A program made the position numbers and the translations under genes. The notes beneath the pieces were generated by a model that had not been told where the DNA came from, did not search any database, and was given only the letters and a program-made list of their open reading frames with translations. Of a DNA stretch of 64,000 nt, positions 45,595 to 57,334 are shown in pieces. Location: contig NW_025856126.1 in NCBI RefSeq assembly GCF_002878395.1, positions 115,503-179,502 of the forward strand, written 5' to 3'. How positions within the stretch are numbered: position 1 is the first letter of the stretch; each line of letters begins with the position of its first letter. Source of the stretch: Capsicum annuum (lineage: Eukaryota; Streptophyta; Magnoliopsida; Solanales; Solanaceae).

Positions 45595-45933
45595 ATGGCA
45601 GGGCTTCAATATTACTTTTTTCCTACTGATTTTTACTATCCAAGACCACCAAAAATCAATGGAGACATGAACAATAACAACAAGATTTATACTAATCATG
45701 ATGATGTTGCCGTGACGACAGCGGGGCATGTTGGCGTGCTTAAATATCCGATAAGTGGCACCACCGTGGACGGCCGTGACATGTCATTGTTACAAGACAA
45801 GATTCTTAAAGTACCAAAATCATTGTCAATGAATTTGGTTAGGTACCAGCCAGTATTAGTCTCTACGAATGAAGGAACTAATTGGTATAGGACAACAAAT
45901 TACATTTTTCAAGGAACTGACCCAAGGTGGTAG
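45595..45933 (+). CDS. Small plant protein, MAGLQYYFF-type, copy B
   Basis: A 112-residue ORF with the same start as copy A (MAGLQYYFFPTDFYYPRPPK). The first 88 residues align with A without indels. After VRYQPVLV it continues STNEGTNWYRTTNYIFQGTD and ends PRW, while A ends VLVQP. The longer tail lies in the 2.15-kb block absent from A, so B may show the original gene end, or a fusion if the block was inserted. Function unknown. No membrane or signal segment. Survival of the ORF in both copies beside heavily broken elements is the main support for a gene. Confidence 0.5.
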   Translation: MAGLQYYFFPTDFYYPRPPKINGDMNNNNKIYTNHDDVAVTTAGHVGVLKYPISGTTVDGRDMSLLQDKILKVPKSLSMNLVRYQPVLVSTNEGTNWYRTTNYIFQGTDPRW

Positions 45934-48012
45934 CATTTCTGAAGGGTTCGAGCAATGTATGATAAATTACGCAATTCATTCAATAATACAGTTTATGTGA
46001 GAAAAGGATACCTAGACCTCCGAAATTCAATGCAAGATAATGTTTAGCCTTGGTGATCGCATCAGTAGGGAATAAGAGTCTGACATTTGGATCATCTAGT
46101 AAAAACTGAGCTTGGCACAGAGAAATGAAATGAAAATAAAGAGTACTGATGCCTTACCTACACCAAAATTATAACCATCTCATAGAACAAATGTTCGGCT
46201 AAATGATAAATAGCAAAGGCAACACTAACATTTGAAAGCATAATTTGATTACCAGAAGTTTCTTTTGTCTACATTCATTGCAAGGAAACTATAGACACTC
46301 AAATAGTAGCTAACAGTCAACGACACTTTTCCTCGAAGCTAAATTTCAGGTTTAATTCATCCTTTCTATACTATACCTAGGGTTTATGACCAAGTGTCAA
46401 TATTCTCAAACATCACATCTTGTATTCATTCTATCCTTATATCTAATATTTGAAATAAACCTTTACTATCATATAAGATGCGCACACTGAATATTCTAGT
46501 GCATTACCTAAATATGTGAAGACTTTTATTTATTTATTCTTTTCTAAGGAGGAACTGAGGGAGAAATGGAGAACAGATTGAAACAAATAAATATTAACCC
46601 CTGAGCATAAAGGGTTATTATAGCTAGAACGTTTATACTATGGCCAATATTGGCAACATAATAGACTCTTGATTAAGTTAAGACAACCATTAGGTTAGAA
46701 AAAAACTTTTCTTATGTTAACTTTAGTTTTTAACAAAAAAATATATGTTTATGTAAAGGTTCTCCAAGACTTAGGTGCAATATTGCTAAGTTGGATTGTA
46801 GTTTTACGTGAACAAAAGTATTGTTCAACTAATTTTCCTTTTAATGGTAATGTTAGGGCTAATTTACATCTATTTTGACTAATTCACCATGTAATATTAT
46901 TTTTTACCAACACAATTATCGAAAGAAAACAAAAAAGAACACGTCTATAGGAAAACAACATGGAAGATCCAATATTTGTGCCATAACTAAACTACTTTAT
47001 ATTATATATGTATTATGTTGGTATGTGTTGGGCTCAATCAGCGTAAAAACATTTTTATATGGTGTGATATTGTTCACTTTGGCCAAACCCGCACGATTAA
47101 CAAATAGTGGTCCATCATCACGATTCATGAGTTAGTTTTTTAGATTCACTGTACTGTGTGCTATCCTTACCCAACAATCTCTCCCTCAAACTAAGTTCCA
47201 TGTGGTTCATCACCATGATCCACGGGGCCACTGAGATTCAATGTGTGCCCACCCATATTGTATGAGAATTTATGACAACCGATGCCCGCACAATAGCTTC
47301 TTCTCGTATGTGCATCTCTAAGCTCGTAAGGGTATAAAATCGAGCCCCCCGTAACCCATCACCCCTGCCACATCACCATACTCACCCAATAATCTCTTTC
47401 TCAAACTAAGTTCCATATGGTTCATCACGACGATCCACGGGGCCACCGAAATTCACTGTGTGCCCCCATAGCTTCTTTTCGTATGTGTATCTCCAAGCTA
47501 GTAAAGGTATCAAATCGATCCCCCTGCACCCCATCACCCTGCCACATCATCATACTCACCCAACAATCCCTCCCTCGAAGTAAGTTCCATATGGTTCATC
47601 ACCACGATCCACGGGGCCACCGAAATTCACTGTGTGCCCACATAGCTTCTTTTCGTATGTGCATCTCTAAGCTTGAAAAGGTATCAAATCGAGCCCCTGC
47701 ACCCCATCACCCTACCACATCATCAAATTCAGTCAGCCTAAAGACAATCTTACATAGTGTGATATTGTCCACTTTGAGTCAAATCTGCACGGTTTTCTCC
47801 AAAAGGACTCACACCATTAAAAGATCATACACCTTATATATAGCTTCCCAATCCCTTCAACTACCAATGTGAGACTTTTTTTTGCACACCCAACGGTATG
47901 ATTTGTATTGCGACTTAACTCTCTTCTGTTAAATATCAAATGAAACATAGTATGATTAGGATTTTTTTCTCACGCAAAATCAAACACCTTTTTTTTCCTA
48001 ATTGGACATGTA
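45861..48012. other. 2.15-kb block present only in copy B
   Basis: In A the sequence reads TATTAGT/ACAACCCTAGC (about 13540). In B TATTAGT is followed by this block, which ends GACATGTAGT/ACAACCCTAGC. TAGT at both edges fits either a 4-bp target duplication (insertion in B) or a deletion in A between TAGT repeats. Apart from the ORF end (to 45933) and the tandem repeat at 47160-47735 I see no gene in it. Confidence 0.6.
47160..47735. repeat. Tandem triplication, unit ~180-220 bp
   Basis: Three successive units each contain CTCAAACTAAGTTCCA (third: CTCGAAGTAAGTTCCA), GATCCACGGGGCCAC, TCGTATGTGCATCTC and CACCCCATCACC-type sequence. The unit starts are near 47168, 47388 and 47565. The open frame through it (47417-47872) is a by-product of the repeat. 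Confidence 0.8.
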
Positions 48013-48044
48013 GTACAACCCTAGCTAAGATAATCAATAACCTT

Positions 48045-48310
48045 CTTAAATATTTCATTTATCTCAATTTATGTGACACTTCATAATTCCTGAAAGTCAA
48101 ACAAATTAGTTTGATCTTGAATTTGAACATAAAATTTAATTTTTTTAAAATAAACTATTATTTATTTAAAGACTACGTAAAATATACTATAAATTAATTA
48201 TAATAATAATCAATTCAAAATATTCAAACAATGTATAAAAAAAATTAGGATCTAATATAAACTTACTTAAAACTCAAAATAACACGTAAATTAAGACAAG
48301 ATATTCTCTC
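48045..48310. mobile_element. MITE, copy B
   Basis: TATCTCAATTTATGTGACA and ACACGTAAATTAAGACAAG ends as at 13560-13830. Confidence 0.55.
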
Positions 48311-49997
48311 GTGAAACATGTGTAAAACAAGAAAAAAAAAAAAGATAAAAGACATTGCTTTTAATATATGTGCTTCTAGGGACTATAATTTCCAGCATCC
48401 CAATCTCCTTTACAGGAAAATCAACATGTAGCTCAAACATGTCCAATTACATATTTACTTTGTGTTATTTTTATTTGTCACATTTTAATTTAAAATATAT
48501 ATTAAAAATAATTAATATGATTATTTTATTAAATTTCTTAGAATGTTTTAGAAATATTTATTTATCTATCTATCTATCTATATAATAAATTATCGGATCG
48601 AGTATTACTTAGATGTGAAAATTATAGACCTCATTGGTTGTAATATTTATCTTATTTGCTTTGTTAGTTGATGTATAATATTAGTGCTCCTTCCTTTCAA
48701 TAAAAATTCTCCACTATTAACTTTACACAATTAAGAAATAATTAATATAGTAACAAATAATTTTTATCATATTATCTTTTAAAGATATAATTTATTATTT
48801 TAAAAAATATGTTGGATAGTAAATAGTGTTTAATTTATTTCTTTTTATCCTCACTTTCACTACTAAAAAAACTGGAAAAACCGACCACAGAAAGTGGTCA
48901 GAAAAAACTGACTACTTGTGGTCAGTTTTTTAATTATTTTTAAAAAAAAAAATTATTAAAAAGCCGACCACATGTGGTCTCTTTATTATTATAAAATATC
49001 AAAATAAATATTGCAGTAATTTTTATATAATTATTTTATATTTTAAAATTAAAATTTTTAAAAAATAAGAAAACCAACCACAAGTGGTCGATTTTTAAAA
49101 AAAAAAATTAATTTAAAAATTTTACTAATAAAAAAAAAAAAAGAAAATATTTTTAAAAAAGCGACCACTTGTGGTCGATTTTTATTTAAAATAAAAAAAA
49201 ATAATTTTTATAAACTGACCACTTGTGGTTAGATTTTATTGAAATTAAAAAATTAAATTAAATTTTAAAAACGACTACTTATGGTCGTTTTTAATTCAAA
49301 TAATATTAATAAAAAATTTAAAAACTAACCACATTTGGTTGGTTTTAGATTTAAAAAAAATAAAAAGTAAATAATTATTTTTTAAAAAGTAATTATATCC
49401 CATATATAATATTTTTATTAGTTAAAATAATATATTAGATTATGTAATATAATTATTGTTATTAGTAAAAATAATATATTAGATACATATATAATATAAT
49501 ATATTTACTTTATTAAAAATAATCTAATATATTATTTTTTAAAATTAAACTGATTACATATAGTCAATAACCAATATAATAATAATAATAAAAATCAATC
49601 AATATAATGTGAAAAAACTCACTCTAAAAATATATCAAATATAATATACAAATTATGTATAACATAATCTTTATCTTTTACTTATATTTCAATATATAAA
49701 ATAAATATTTTCCTTTTTACATATGTCAAATGACGTTAAACAAGCATAATCTTTATATAATGAATATGTGTAAATATATATCATACCGTTGGGACAGACC
49801 ATTGAAAACTATTGTATACATATTTGAAAGATGAAAACTGGTCTTTATAGTACGTATTTGAAAGGTGATGTTTAGAGTAAGTATTTACAGTCATAATAAT
49901 GTAATATATAACCGATAATTCATCAGAATATAATGAATGTGTTCTATTATAAGGTAATATACTTGTAGATGTGATCTATATAGAACGAATTCAAGAG

Positions 49998-50034
<37 letters not shown>

Positions 50035-51024
50035 TAGTGATTGATTGATGAATGATGCAGTCAAAACCTAGTACTTGTGAACATATGTGTGATATATATA
50101 GTACGTACTTAGAACTTGATATAGTCAATAGTGTGTATATGTGTGTGTATGTATAGGTATATATATATAGTATATACATAATATACAGTGAAGGTATACT
50201 AATGACATAAGATAATGTAATCTATAATTCATTCGAGTATTTGTGAAATACGTTGTATATTATAATGTGATAGTAAAATCATGTATGTGATGTTTATTAT
50301 ACGTAGTTTAAAGCTGACAGACAATTGAATATATGTATATGTATATATATCTCGTGTAGTGACGTATGTAGTAATCGAAAGTTCGATAACTGAATCTATA
50401 TATCAAACTATTGAGGAAGTCGATATACTATTTTCAATCAATGTAGACACGCATATTTTTTTGAAGTTGTAATAACGTAAGACTAGTATTACGAGGTATA
50501 TGCATGAGAGGGGAAGGAAGAAAGTAGGGGAGGGGGGTTAACACGTTGTGTTGCGAGCAAGGTATATATATATCAATGAATTTTGTAAATTACGATAAAG
50601 TTTTGGTTTATTATCTTTTACTTATGATATTGTATATATATAAATATGTAAAATATTGTAATTCGCAAAATTCATTGATATTATTATATTACTGAGGAAA
50701 TATACTACTCCTATTAAAGTGTTGATAAAATAACCCCCAAGTATCTGATTTGTACATATACACATTGCGTTAAATATGATGATAACATAATTAATTTTAT
50801 TATTTAATCGTTTTATTAAAATTGAGCACATGTGATTGTTTTTCGATAATAATTATTATAAAAGTAAATCAAACACTTATATTTTAATGTGTGATCATTT
50901 TTGTAAAATTTTATATAACTTAATTAATTAATATATTAATTTATTTTTTTAACTAATTTTTAATTTTTTTGAACTAATTATATTTATATATTTTTAATAA
51001 TTCATGAAAACCGACCACAAGTGG

Positions 51025-52210
51025 TCTTTGAAGGTGATATTTTTGTTTTGAATGTGGTTTGTTTGGTGACTTAGTCACTTGAAAATGGTTAAGTCTAGGG
51101 TCTTTCAAGAGAAGTTTTTTATTTTGATTGTGATTTGTTAGGTGACTTAGTTGGTTGAAAATGGTTAAGTCTAGGGACTTTGAAGGGGATTTTTTTTTGT
51201 TTTCAATATGGTTTGTTAGCTGACTTAGCTGGTTGAAAATGGTTAAGTCTAGGGACTTTGAAGGGGATTTTTTTGTTTTGAATGTGGTTTGTTTGGAGAC
51301 TTAGTCACTTGAAAATGGTTAAGTTTCGGGTCTTTAAAGGAAATTTTTTTGTTTTGAATGTTACTTAGTTGGTGACTTTGTTAGTTGAAAATGGTTAAGT
51401 GTAGGAACTTTAGAGGTGATTTTTTTTTGTTTAGAATATGGTTTGATTGGTGGATTAGTTACTTGAAAATGGTTAAGTCTAGGGACTTTAAGGAATTTTT
51501 TTTGTTTTGAATGTGGTTTGTTAGATGACTTAGTCACTTGAAAATGGTTAAGTCTAGGAACTTTAAAGAATTTTTTTTTGTTTTGAATGTGGTTTGTTAG
51601 GTGACTTAGCTGGTTGAAAATGGTTAAGTCTAGGGACTTTGAATGTGATTTTTTTTGTTTTGAATGTGGATTGTTTGGTGACTTAGTCACTTAAAAATAG
51701 TTAAGTCTAGGGTATCTAAAGGGAATTCTTTTGTTTTGAATGTGGTTTGTTAGGTGATTTAGTTGGTTGAAAATGGTTAAGTCTAAGGACTTTGAAGGGG
51801 ATTTTTTTATTTTGAATGTGGTTTGTTAGGTGACTTAGTTGGTTGAAAATGGTTAAATCTAGGGACTTTGAAGGAGATTTTTTTGTTTTGAATGTGGTTT
51901 GTTTGGTGACTTGGTCACTTGAAAATGGTTAAGCCTAAGGTCTTTAAAGGAATTTTTTTTGTTTTGAATGTTACTTGGTTGGTGACTTTGTTAGTTGAAA
52001 ATGGTTAAGTGTAGAAACTTTAAAGGTAATTTTTTTGTTTAGAATGTGGTTTGATTGGTGGATTAGTTACTTGAAAATGGTTATGTCTAGGGATTTAAAG
52101 GGAATTATTTTGTTTTGAATATGGTTTGTTAGGCGACTTTATCACTTGAAAATGGTTAAGTATAGGGACTTTAAAGGAAATTTTTTTGTTTTGAATGTGG
52201 TTTGTTAGGT
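51025..52210 (+). repeat. 76-bp tandem array in CACTA copy B, about 16 copies
   Basis: Same unit and orientation as 17940-20000 (GGTTAAGTCTAGGGACTTT). The array enters directly from the subterminal-type repeat GACCACAAGTGGTC at about 51012, and leaves into inverted transposase at TTTATCATGTTCC (52212). Confidence 0.88.
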
Positions 52211-52211
52211 G

Positions 52212-52940
52212 ACTTTATCATGTTCCCTTCTATTACTTCTGAATGCATTCTTGAGTCTCCTAAATTCATGATCAGATGGCAAGAAACAACAATCAAACCA
52301 TGAATTTTTTCTGCCATATCTCAATGTGAAAGATTTTGTTTTTTCCATGCAGTATGGATAAGCCAGCTTTCCAACTGTCATCCACCCAGACAACATTCCA
52401 TAAGCAGAAAAATCATTAATAGTCCACATTAGATATGCACGCAGATTGACATTTTGTTTAACAGAGATGTCCCAAGTTTCAAAGGATGACTAGCAGCATG
52501 CAATTCTTTGTAGAAATTGCCCGCTTCGCTATTAGGAACATCTTCAACATTTTCCCTAAAGTCAACCCCGTATTGCATCCTAAAAGCATCGTGCACTATT
52601 TTTGTCATCCTAGTATCTTGATATTCATTATGCCCTGAAGACCTACTACTTTATCCAAAACAAAGTTATTTTGCGCAACATCCCCGTGAATACCACGCAA
52701 TCTTAAGAAGTCCTCGTGAAACTCCTTTCTATAAAGATGTTCCTTTACATCTTCTTCACTTACAAGATTTATACCATCACATCTAACACAAGGACAATGA
52801 ATAACCTGATAACGTGTCCACATATCAAGTGTCTTAGCATGTTCAACAAATCTTTTGACACCCTCAACAAATTCCTCCCTAATACTCATTCTATCATCAT
52901 TGTTCCGTTGATATATCTAGCTATAATCAGGTTCCATCTA
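52212..52940 (-). pseudogene. TNP2-type transposase fragment, inverted, copy B
   Basis: The N-terminal part of the CACTA transposase on the minus strand. ATG at about 52938 with acceptor GCGTAG before it; a TAG follows within eight codons. The open piece 52889-52605 reads EEFVEGVKRFVEHAKTLDMW, CPCVRCDGINLVSEEDVKEH, cleaner than copy A and with the CPC..C residues intact. The core piece 52429-52205 reads NDFSAYGMLSGWMTVGKLAY and RRLKNAFRSN. It stops at the inversion junction with the array. Confidence 0.88.
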
Positions 52941-53079
52941 CGCAATCAATCAGATTCAACTAGTCTTTTGGAAAGCGACTAGAGCAACAACCATTGAAGT
53001 ATTTAATATGCATATGTTAGAGATATGTAAAATGGATAAAAAAATGTATGAATGGCTTTTGAGTATGTTACCAAGTGAA

Positions 53080-53830
53080 TGATCCAGATCTCACTTCTCA
53101 CCACTTTCAAAGTGTGACATTCTGTTAAACAATGTCTGTGAGGTCTTCAATAGTCTCTTACTGATGTTAGAGATAAGCCCATTATCAAACTTTTAGAGAT
53201 CATAAGGCATATACTCACGGCTAGGATTGCATTCAATAGGAATAAAACTGAAAGGTGGGCTAGAACTGCATCCATTAGGAATGAAGGTGAACAGTGGACT
53301 TTAGGTAACATTGGTCCAAATATAAAAAAGAAATTGCATAGAAACACAAAAGGAGCTTCTGGTTATATTCCTAGAACGGCTGACTCAGAGAATTATGAAA
53401 TCGTAGGGTCTACTGATATTGACACTTGGGTTGTGGACTTGTATAACAAGATGTATAGTTGTAGAAAATGGGAATTATCTAGAATACATTACATACATGC
53501 TATTTGTGCTATATGGATGAAAAAAGATGGCATTGTAGACTATGTTCACGATTGCTACAAGGTTGAGACATATAGGAAAACATATACAACTATATTGCCT
53601 ATGAACGGGCAAGATTTATGGCCTAAATCATCTAATCTACAACCATTGCCGCCACTTTATTTGAAAAATAAGAAAGTAAAGAAATAAAGATTAAAAAAGA
53701 AAGAAGTTGACGAGCCTGGAGCCTAGAGGACTAGGATGAAAAGGAAACAAAAAGCAGTTGATTGTAGCAAGTGTGGTCGATCTGGTCATAACAAAAGAAG
53801 TTGTTCTTTATTTAATGTTGTTGAACTAGT
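53080..53830 (+). pseudogene. Mutator-like (MULE/MuDR) transposase, C-terminal fragment
   Basis: The open piece 53334-53687 reads WELSRIHYIHAICAIWMKKD, YVHDCYKVETYRKTYTTILP and MNGQDLWP, the SWIM zinc-finger end of MuDR transposases. In the SWIM motif two expected cysteines are Tyr (YSCRKW, IHYIHA). Upstream frame pieces read KLLEIIRH and KIKKK-like sequence. Downstream, after stops, the zinc knuckle CSKCGRSGHNKRSC (about 53763-53804) is complete. No N-terminal or DDE core region is present. It directly follows the CACTA fragment. Confidence 0.85.
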
Positions 53831-54469
53831 CATCTTTGGAGTCTATTATGGTTGAGAACACATCAAGTTGGACGCAAGAATTTACTTCTTTTTATGACAA
53901 ACTTTTGGTGATATCAATAATGGTTGTCTTACTTTACTATAATGAAACTTATTTTGCTTAAGTCCTCTTATTTCCTTTTCAGGTTAGAAGAGGATAGTAG
54001 TAGAAGAGTGCACTTCGAGTTGCATAGCGTCATAAATGCTGACAGCTGTTATCATTTTGTTCCTTTCATGATGACATAATTAATTTGGGAATGAATTAAG
54101 TTCATTTTGTAATGTGATGACTTCTAAGTGAATTAAGTTCATTTTGTATGACTTAATTGTGAAGTTTACAGACTTTGAGTTTCTATATTTTGCGCTTAAT
54201 TTCATGTTTCTAGATTTCTTACAATTTTTATACCATGATTTATTGTGTAATCTGCACTTTTTTCTACATTCTGCGCATATCTTTTGGGCTTCTACACATA
54301 TTTTAACCTTGTATGTATAGCATAATTCTCCGGCCAAGAAGGTTTAGATGAACCTTCTTGTGACTCCCTAGCTCTGTCAGTGTGACCATCTCATATAAAA
54401 GCATAATATGTTAGGGAGAGAGTATTGTTTATATGTTTTAACAGATATGCTTGGCCCTCTATATAGCGA

Positions 54470-55002
54470 TGACTCATGTTTGGTCTTGCTTTCACAATTT
54501 TCATTCTTTATGTTGTTGGCAAATTGCTTGAAGAATATTTAAGACCTATTTTGTGGGTTGTGCTTTTTTCCATACCTCTAAGAAGAATTCAGCAAGCCCT
54601 TGTTGCATTCTGGTTTGAACCTTTAAAGCTAGGCCTTACCGAGACTATTTTGGCTTTTCCTATTGTTGTATTTAGGATTTTTGTTGGCACACTTGTTGAT
54701 ATAAGAGAAATGATTTTCAGTGTTGTTCTTAGGAGACAAAAAGGTAGTGTTTTGAGGCATAATCAAAGTGAATTTCTTATGTTTTAGAGGTGGCTAGTCT
54801 CTTTTTGGGTGTTTGTCATGGAATATGAGCAAATTAGTCTGTTTTGATTAGTTGCTCTTCTTGCAGTGTGATTTATGTTTCCAGCTAATAGTGTGGACTC
54901 TATGATGGATGCAGTAACATCTTTTAGGAGTCATAGCTTTCGTAGATTGTCCATATCAACTTTCTTCACTAGGGGGATATTGAATAGATTGGAAACCATT
55001 TC
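54470..55002 (+). pseudogene. TMEM245-like membrane protein gene fragment
   Basis: The open piece 54476-54787 (103 codons) has hydrophobic helices and [40 protein letters not shown], which from memory match the N-terminal part of the plant transmembrane protein related to TMEM245 (AI-2E-transporter-like). After a TAG the same frame goes on with RWLVSFWVFVMEYEQI and AVTSFRSHSFRRLSISTFFT, also expected there. Stops at 54787, 54847, 54871 and 55005 make it a pseudogene. Uninterrupted by introns over this length. Confidence 0.6.
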
Positions 55003-55004
55003 GT

Positions 55005-55163
55005 AGATGGTCAATGATGATGGAACTGGGAAATTGCTAGTGGCTCAAAAAGCTTCCTTGGATATGTCAACCGTGAGACTAGTGGATATTCCTGAGAAGG
55101 CTCAGAAGCTTCTTAATTTATTGGAGGAGTCAAAAGATCCCCGATTCCAGAATTTCAAGTGAT
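55005..55163 (+). pseudogene. Possible PEX5-like fragment
   Basis: Frame after the TMEM245-like piece: DIPEKAQKLLNLLEESKDPR then FQNFK and TGA. This resembles, from memory, the PEX5 stretch just before its KFLQFVSKM segment (a peroxisomal import receptor). Short and uncertain. It would mean pieces of two unrelated genes are joined. Confidence 0.3.
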
Positions 55164-56848
55164 AAGTAAAAAGAGGTCGTTCGATTTGCAGACTAAGTTA
55201 TATTAAGATTGTCGTTGACGGGTTATAACCTGCAATATGAGATAAAATAATACCAAGTTGATTCGAGATAAATAAGATCACAAAATGAAATTTTATATTA
55301 AGCTTAATCTTGTGTTGTTTCATCTTTTATCTCATTAACCAAAAACCCTCTTATGTATTGGCACTTAAGTGCATAAGAATGAGATATTATAAAGTTGGTA
55401 AACATTACAGAAGACCTATTAATGTTATTTCTCCCGACAAATTCACATGTAGTATTTCCAAATTCAACATAAAAGAAAATGGTAACTTTCTTTGTCGTCC
55501 ATGAGTACTGAGATTTCTGTCTGTCAACTTTCAAGTACTAAATATGATAGACTAACCAGTAACAAATCACATGTACCACAGCTCTCCATCTACCAATGAT
55601 TCAACTCAAATTGATTGATACCAACAGCTCAATTCCACATTGATCATTGCCCAAACCAATCACCATCTTTCACATGCATAGCTTGAGGTAATTTTCCCCA
55701 AAGTACTATACTTCCTATGTTTTGTCTGTAGTTCTTTTGAAGTATCAAGAACAACTTTTCTACACCGCAAAGATTAAGATAAGACCATTGTACACCCTAT
55801 CCTTCCGTGAACCCACTTATTGAATAATACAAATATATGTTGTATCTAATTTTCCACATAGAAATATGGATCAAAATTGCAAGTACCTAGTTCATTTTCC
55901 AGTAGAAATGCTAAACAAATTGTAGATGGAACGGTATTGCACTAAAATGTAAAGCAAAAATTGCAGAAGGTCCAAAGTTTAAAGTTTTGAATTTCATTAA
56001 ACCAGCAAATACATTGTAAATAGGCAACCAGAAGATTCAGAACCAACAAAAATTTAAGAGTAGCTTGCAGTAACACACGTTCGCACTCTTTAGGGGTTGC
56101 ACAATTCATAGAGTCACTTCAACGGGGACAATTTACCACCTCCTTACAACTAGAAGGAGAATTACAGCTACAAATAAAGGTTCTAGATATAAACACTTGT
56201 TAATGAAGCTCATTGCTTCAACTGCCCTCGGATTTCTCCAGTACTGACAAATAAAAAGGAAAAAAAAGAGACGGTGACAATGTTAGTACCAAAACCAACT
56301 TCACTTAAAAGCAAGTAATAAGAAGTGATAGCCAAATACAGCACCATAAAGATGGAAATTATAAATTATAGCAGCTAGATGTAGTTGATATGAAAAAAGA
56401 GTTCCCAAACAAAAAAAGATCTCATAATACTTAAGAAAGTCAATCAAGTTTGTCATTGATCAACTAATAGTATCTGAATTTTCCAAGAACAAATCCCTCC
56501 GCATAACAACTTGAGTACGGCTTTTCCTAATTGCTCTTTTAATTAGTTCAGCAGTTAAACCATGTTGATTATCATTTCTATGTTGGCTAGGTCTTCTGTA
56601 GCATCATCACATCAAGGGGACAGGCCTAATAGAAGTGCCAGTCAAGGCATTTCATGGTGCTTTCCATGATAAGAAAAAGGAGACTGGTGAGGCAATGCCT
56701 CCTTCACTGGAGCTACACTAGCATAATAACCTTTAAATAGAAATATTTGAGAGCAATATGAAAAGGTTCCCAGTCGATTTACAGAGGGCATCTAGTTTTT
56801 CTAAGAGGATGTTCTACCTGCGGAATACATAGCACCAACTGCATGCTG
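55164..56848. other. Non-coding, no recognised gene
   Basis: No ORF of interest. On the minus strand TTTATTTGTCAG followed by a short frame ending at about 56208 could be a last exon, but the evidence is a single splice-like motif. Confidence 0.3.
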
Positions 56849-57003
56849 AGTGAGGCATTAGGTGTGTTTATATAGAGGGAGAAAAATGATGAGATGCATC
56901 GGTTTAATTAATCATGAAAGATGCCTTGTTTCAATAATTAATTTAACCAATGCATCTCATCATTTTATCCCACTATGGGAACACACCCTATGCCCTACTC
57001 ACT
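56849..57003. mobile_element. Hairpin MITE, ~155 bp
   Basis: Nearly the whole length is an inverted repeat: TGAGTGAGGCATTAGGTGTG with CACACCCTATGCCCTACTCA at the ends and GATGAGATGCATCGGTTTAA with TTAACCAATGCATCTCATC at the centre, with a loop of about 24 nt. The outer arm motif recurs once at 57045-57080. Confidence 0.7.
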
Positions 57004-57334
57004 ATACGCAAACTTCTAACCTTTTGATTTATACAGATTTTACCCCTCTCACTATATAAACACACCCTATTCCTTACTCAATACACACTTAAACTTCCAA
57101 CCTTTTGATATAAAGTCTATTGTTTGTATGTGTATATATTTAAGTAGACACCATAGAGAGCCAAAAGTTCAAACATTTCCTATAGAGACTTAATTTACTA
57201 TATAACCCTTACCGTCAAGAATGACGTGGAGTAATATTTCCAAGTTAAGGTGGTGGAACGTCTATATAAATCTTTGAAGTTCCCAGTGTTGGGCCAAAGG
57301 TAATAAGATCTATTGTACATTCCTTTTTTTAAAG

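Larger units (their letters stand above)
48858..52960 (+). mobile_element. CACTA transposon, copy B, truncated and rearranged
   Basis: Starts CACTACTAAAAAAACTGG after TTT (48855-48857), the same target as copy A. Subterminal repeats run from 48880 to about 49345 and the AT-rich part matches A up to about 51000. There the sequence ATAATTCATGAAAACC is inverted relative to A (GGTTTTCATGAATTAT near 16679) and joins the tandem array. The transposase exon after the array is inverted, and homology ends at GATTCAACTAG (52959). No right end (TTTAGTAGTG) was found up to the window edge. Confidence 0.88.

Noticed and set aside
47417..47872. Plus-strand ORF of 151 codons
   Set aside because: Runs through the tandem triplication; no start context, no family resemblance, repeat-derived.
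51361..51690. Minus-strand ORF of 109 codons (HFQVTKSxNKPHSKQKK repeats)
   Set aside because: It is the antisense reading of the 76-bp tandem array; the protein repeat simply mirrors the DNA repeat.
54080..54337. Minus-strand ORF of 85 codons with several cysteines
   Set aside because: No recognisable domain; Cys spacing fits no known motif; AT-rich DNA between transposon fragments.
56190..56260. Possible last exon of a host gene on the minus strand
   Set aside because: Based on one acceptor-like TTTATTTGTCAG and a short frame; no upstream exon could be found.
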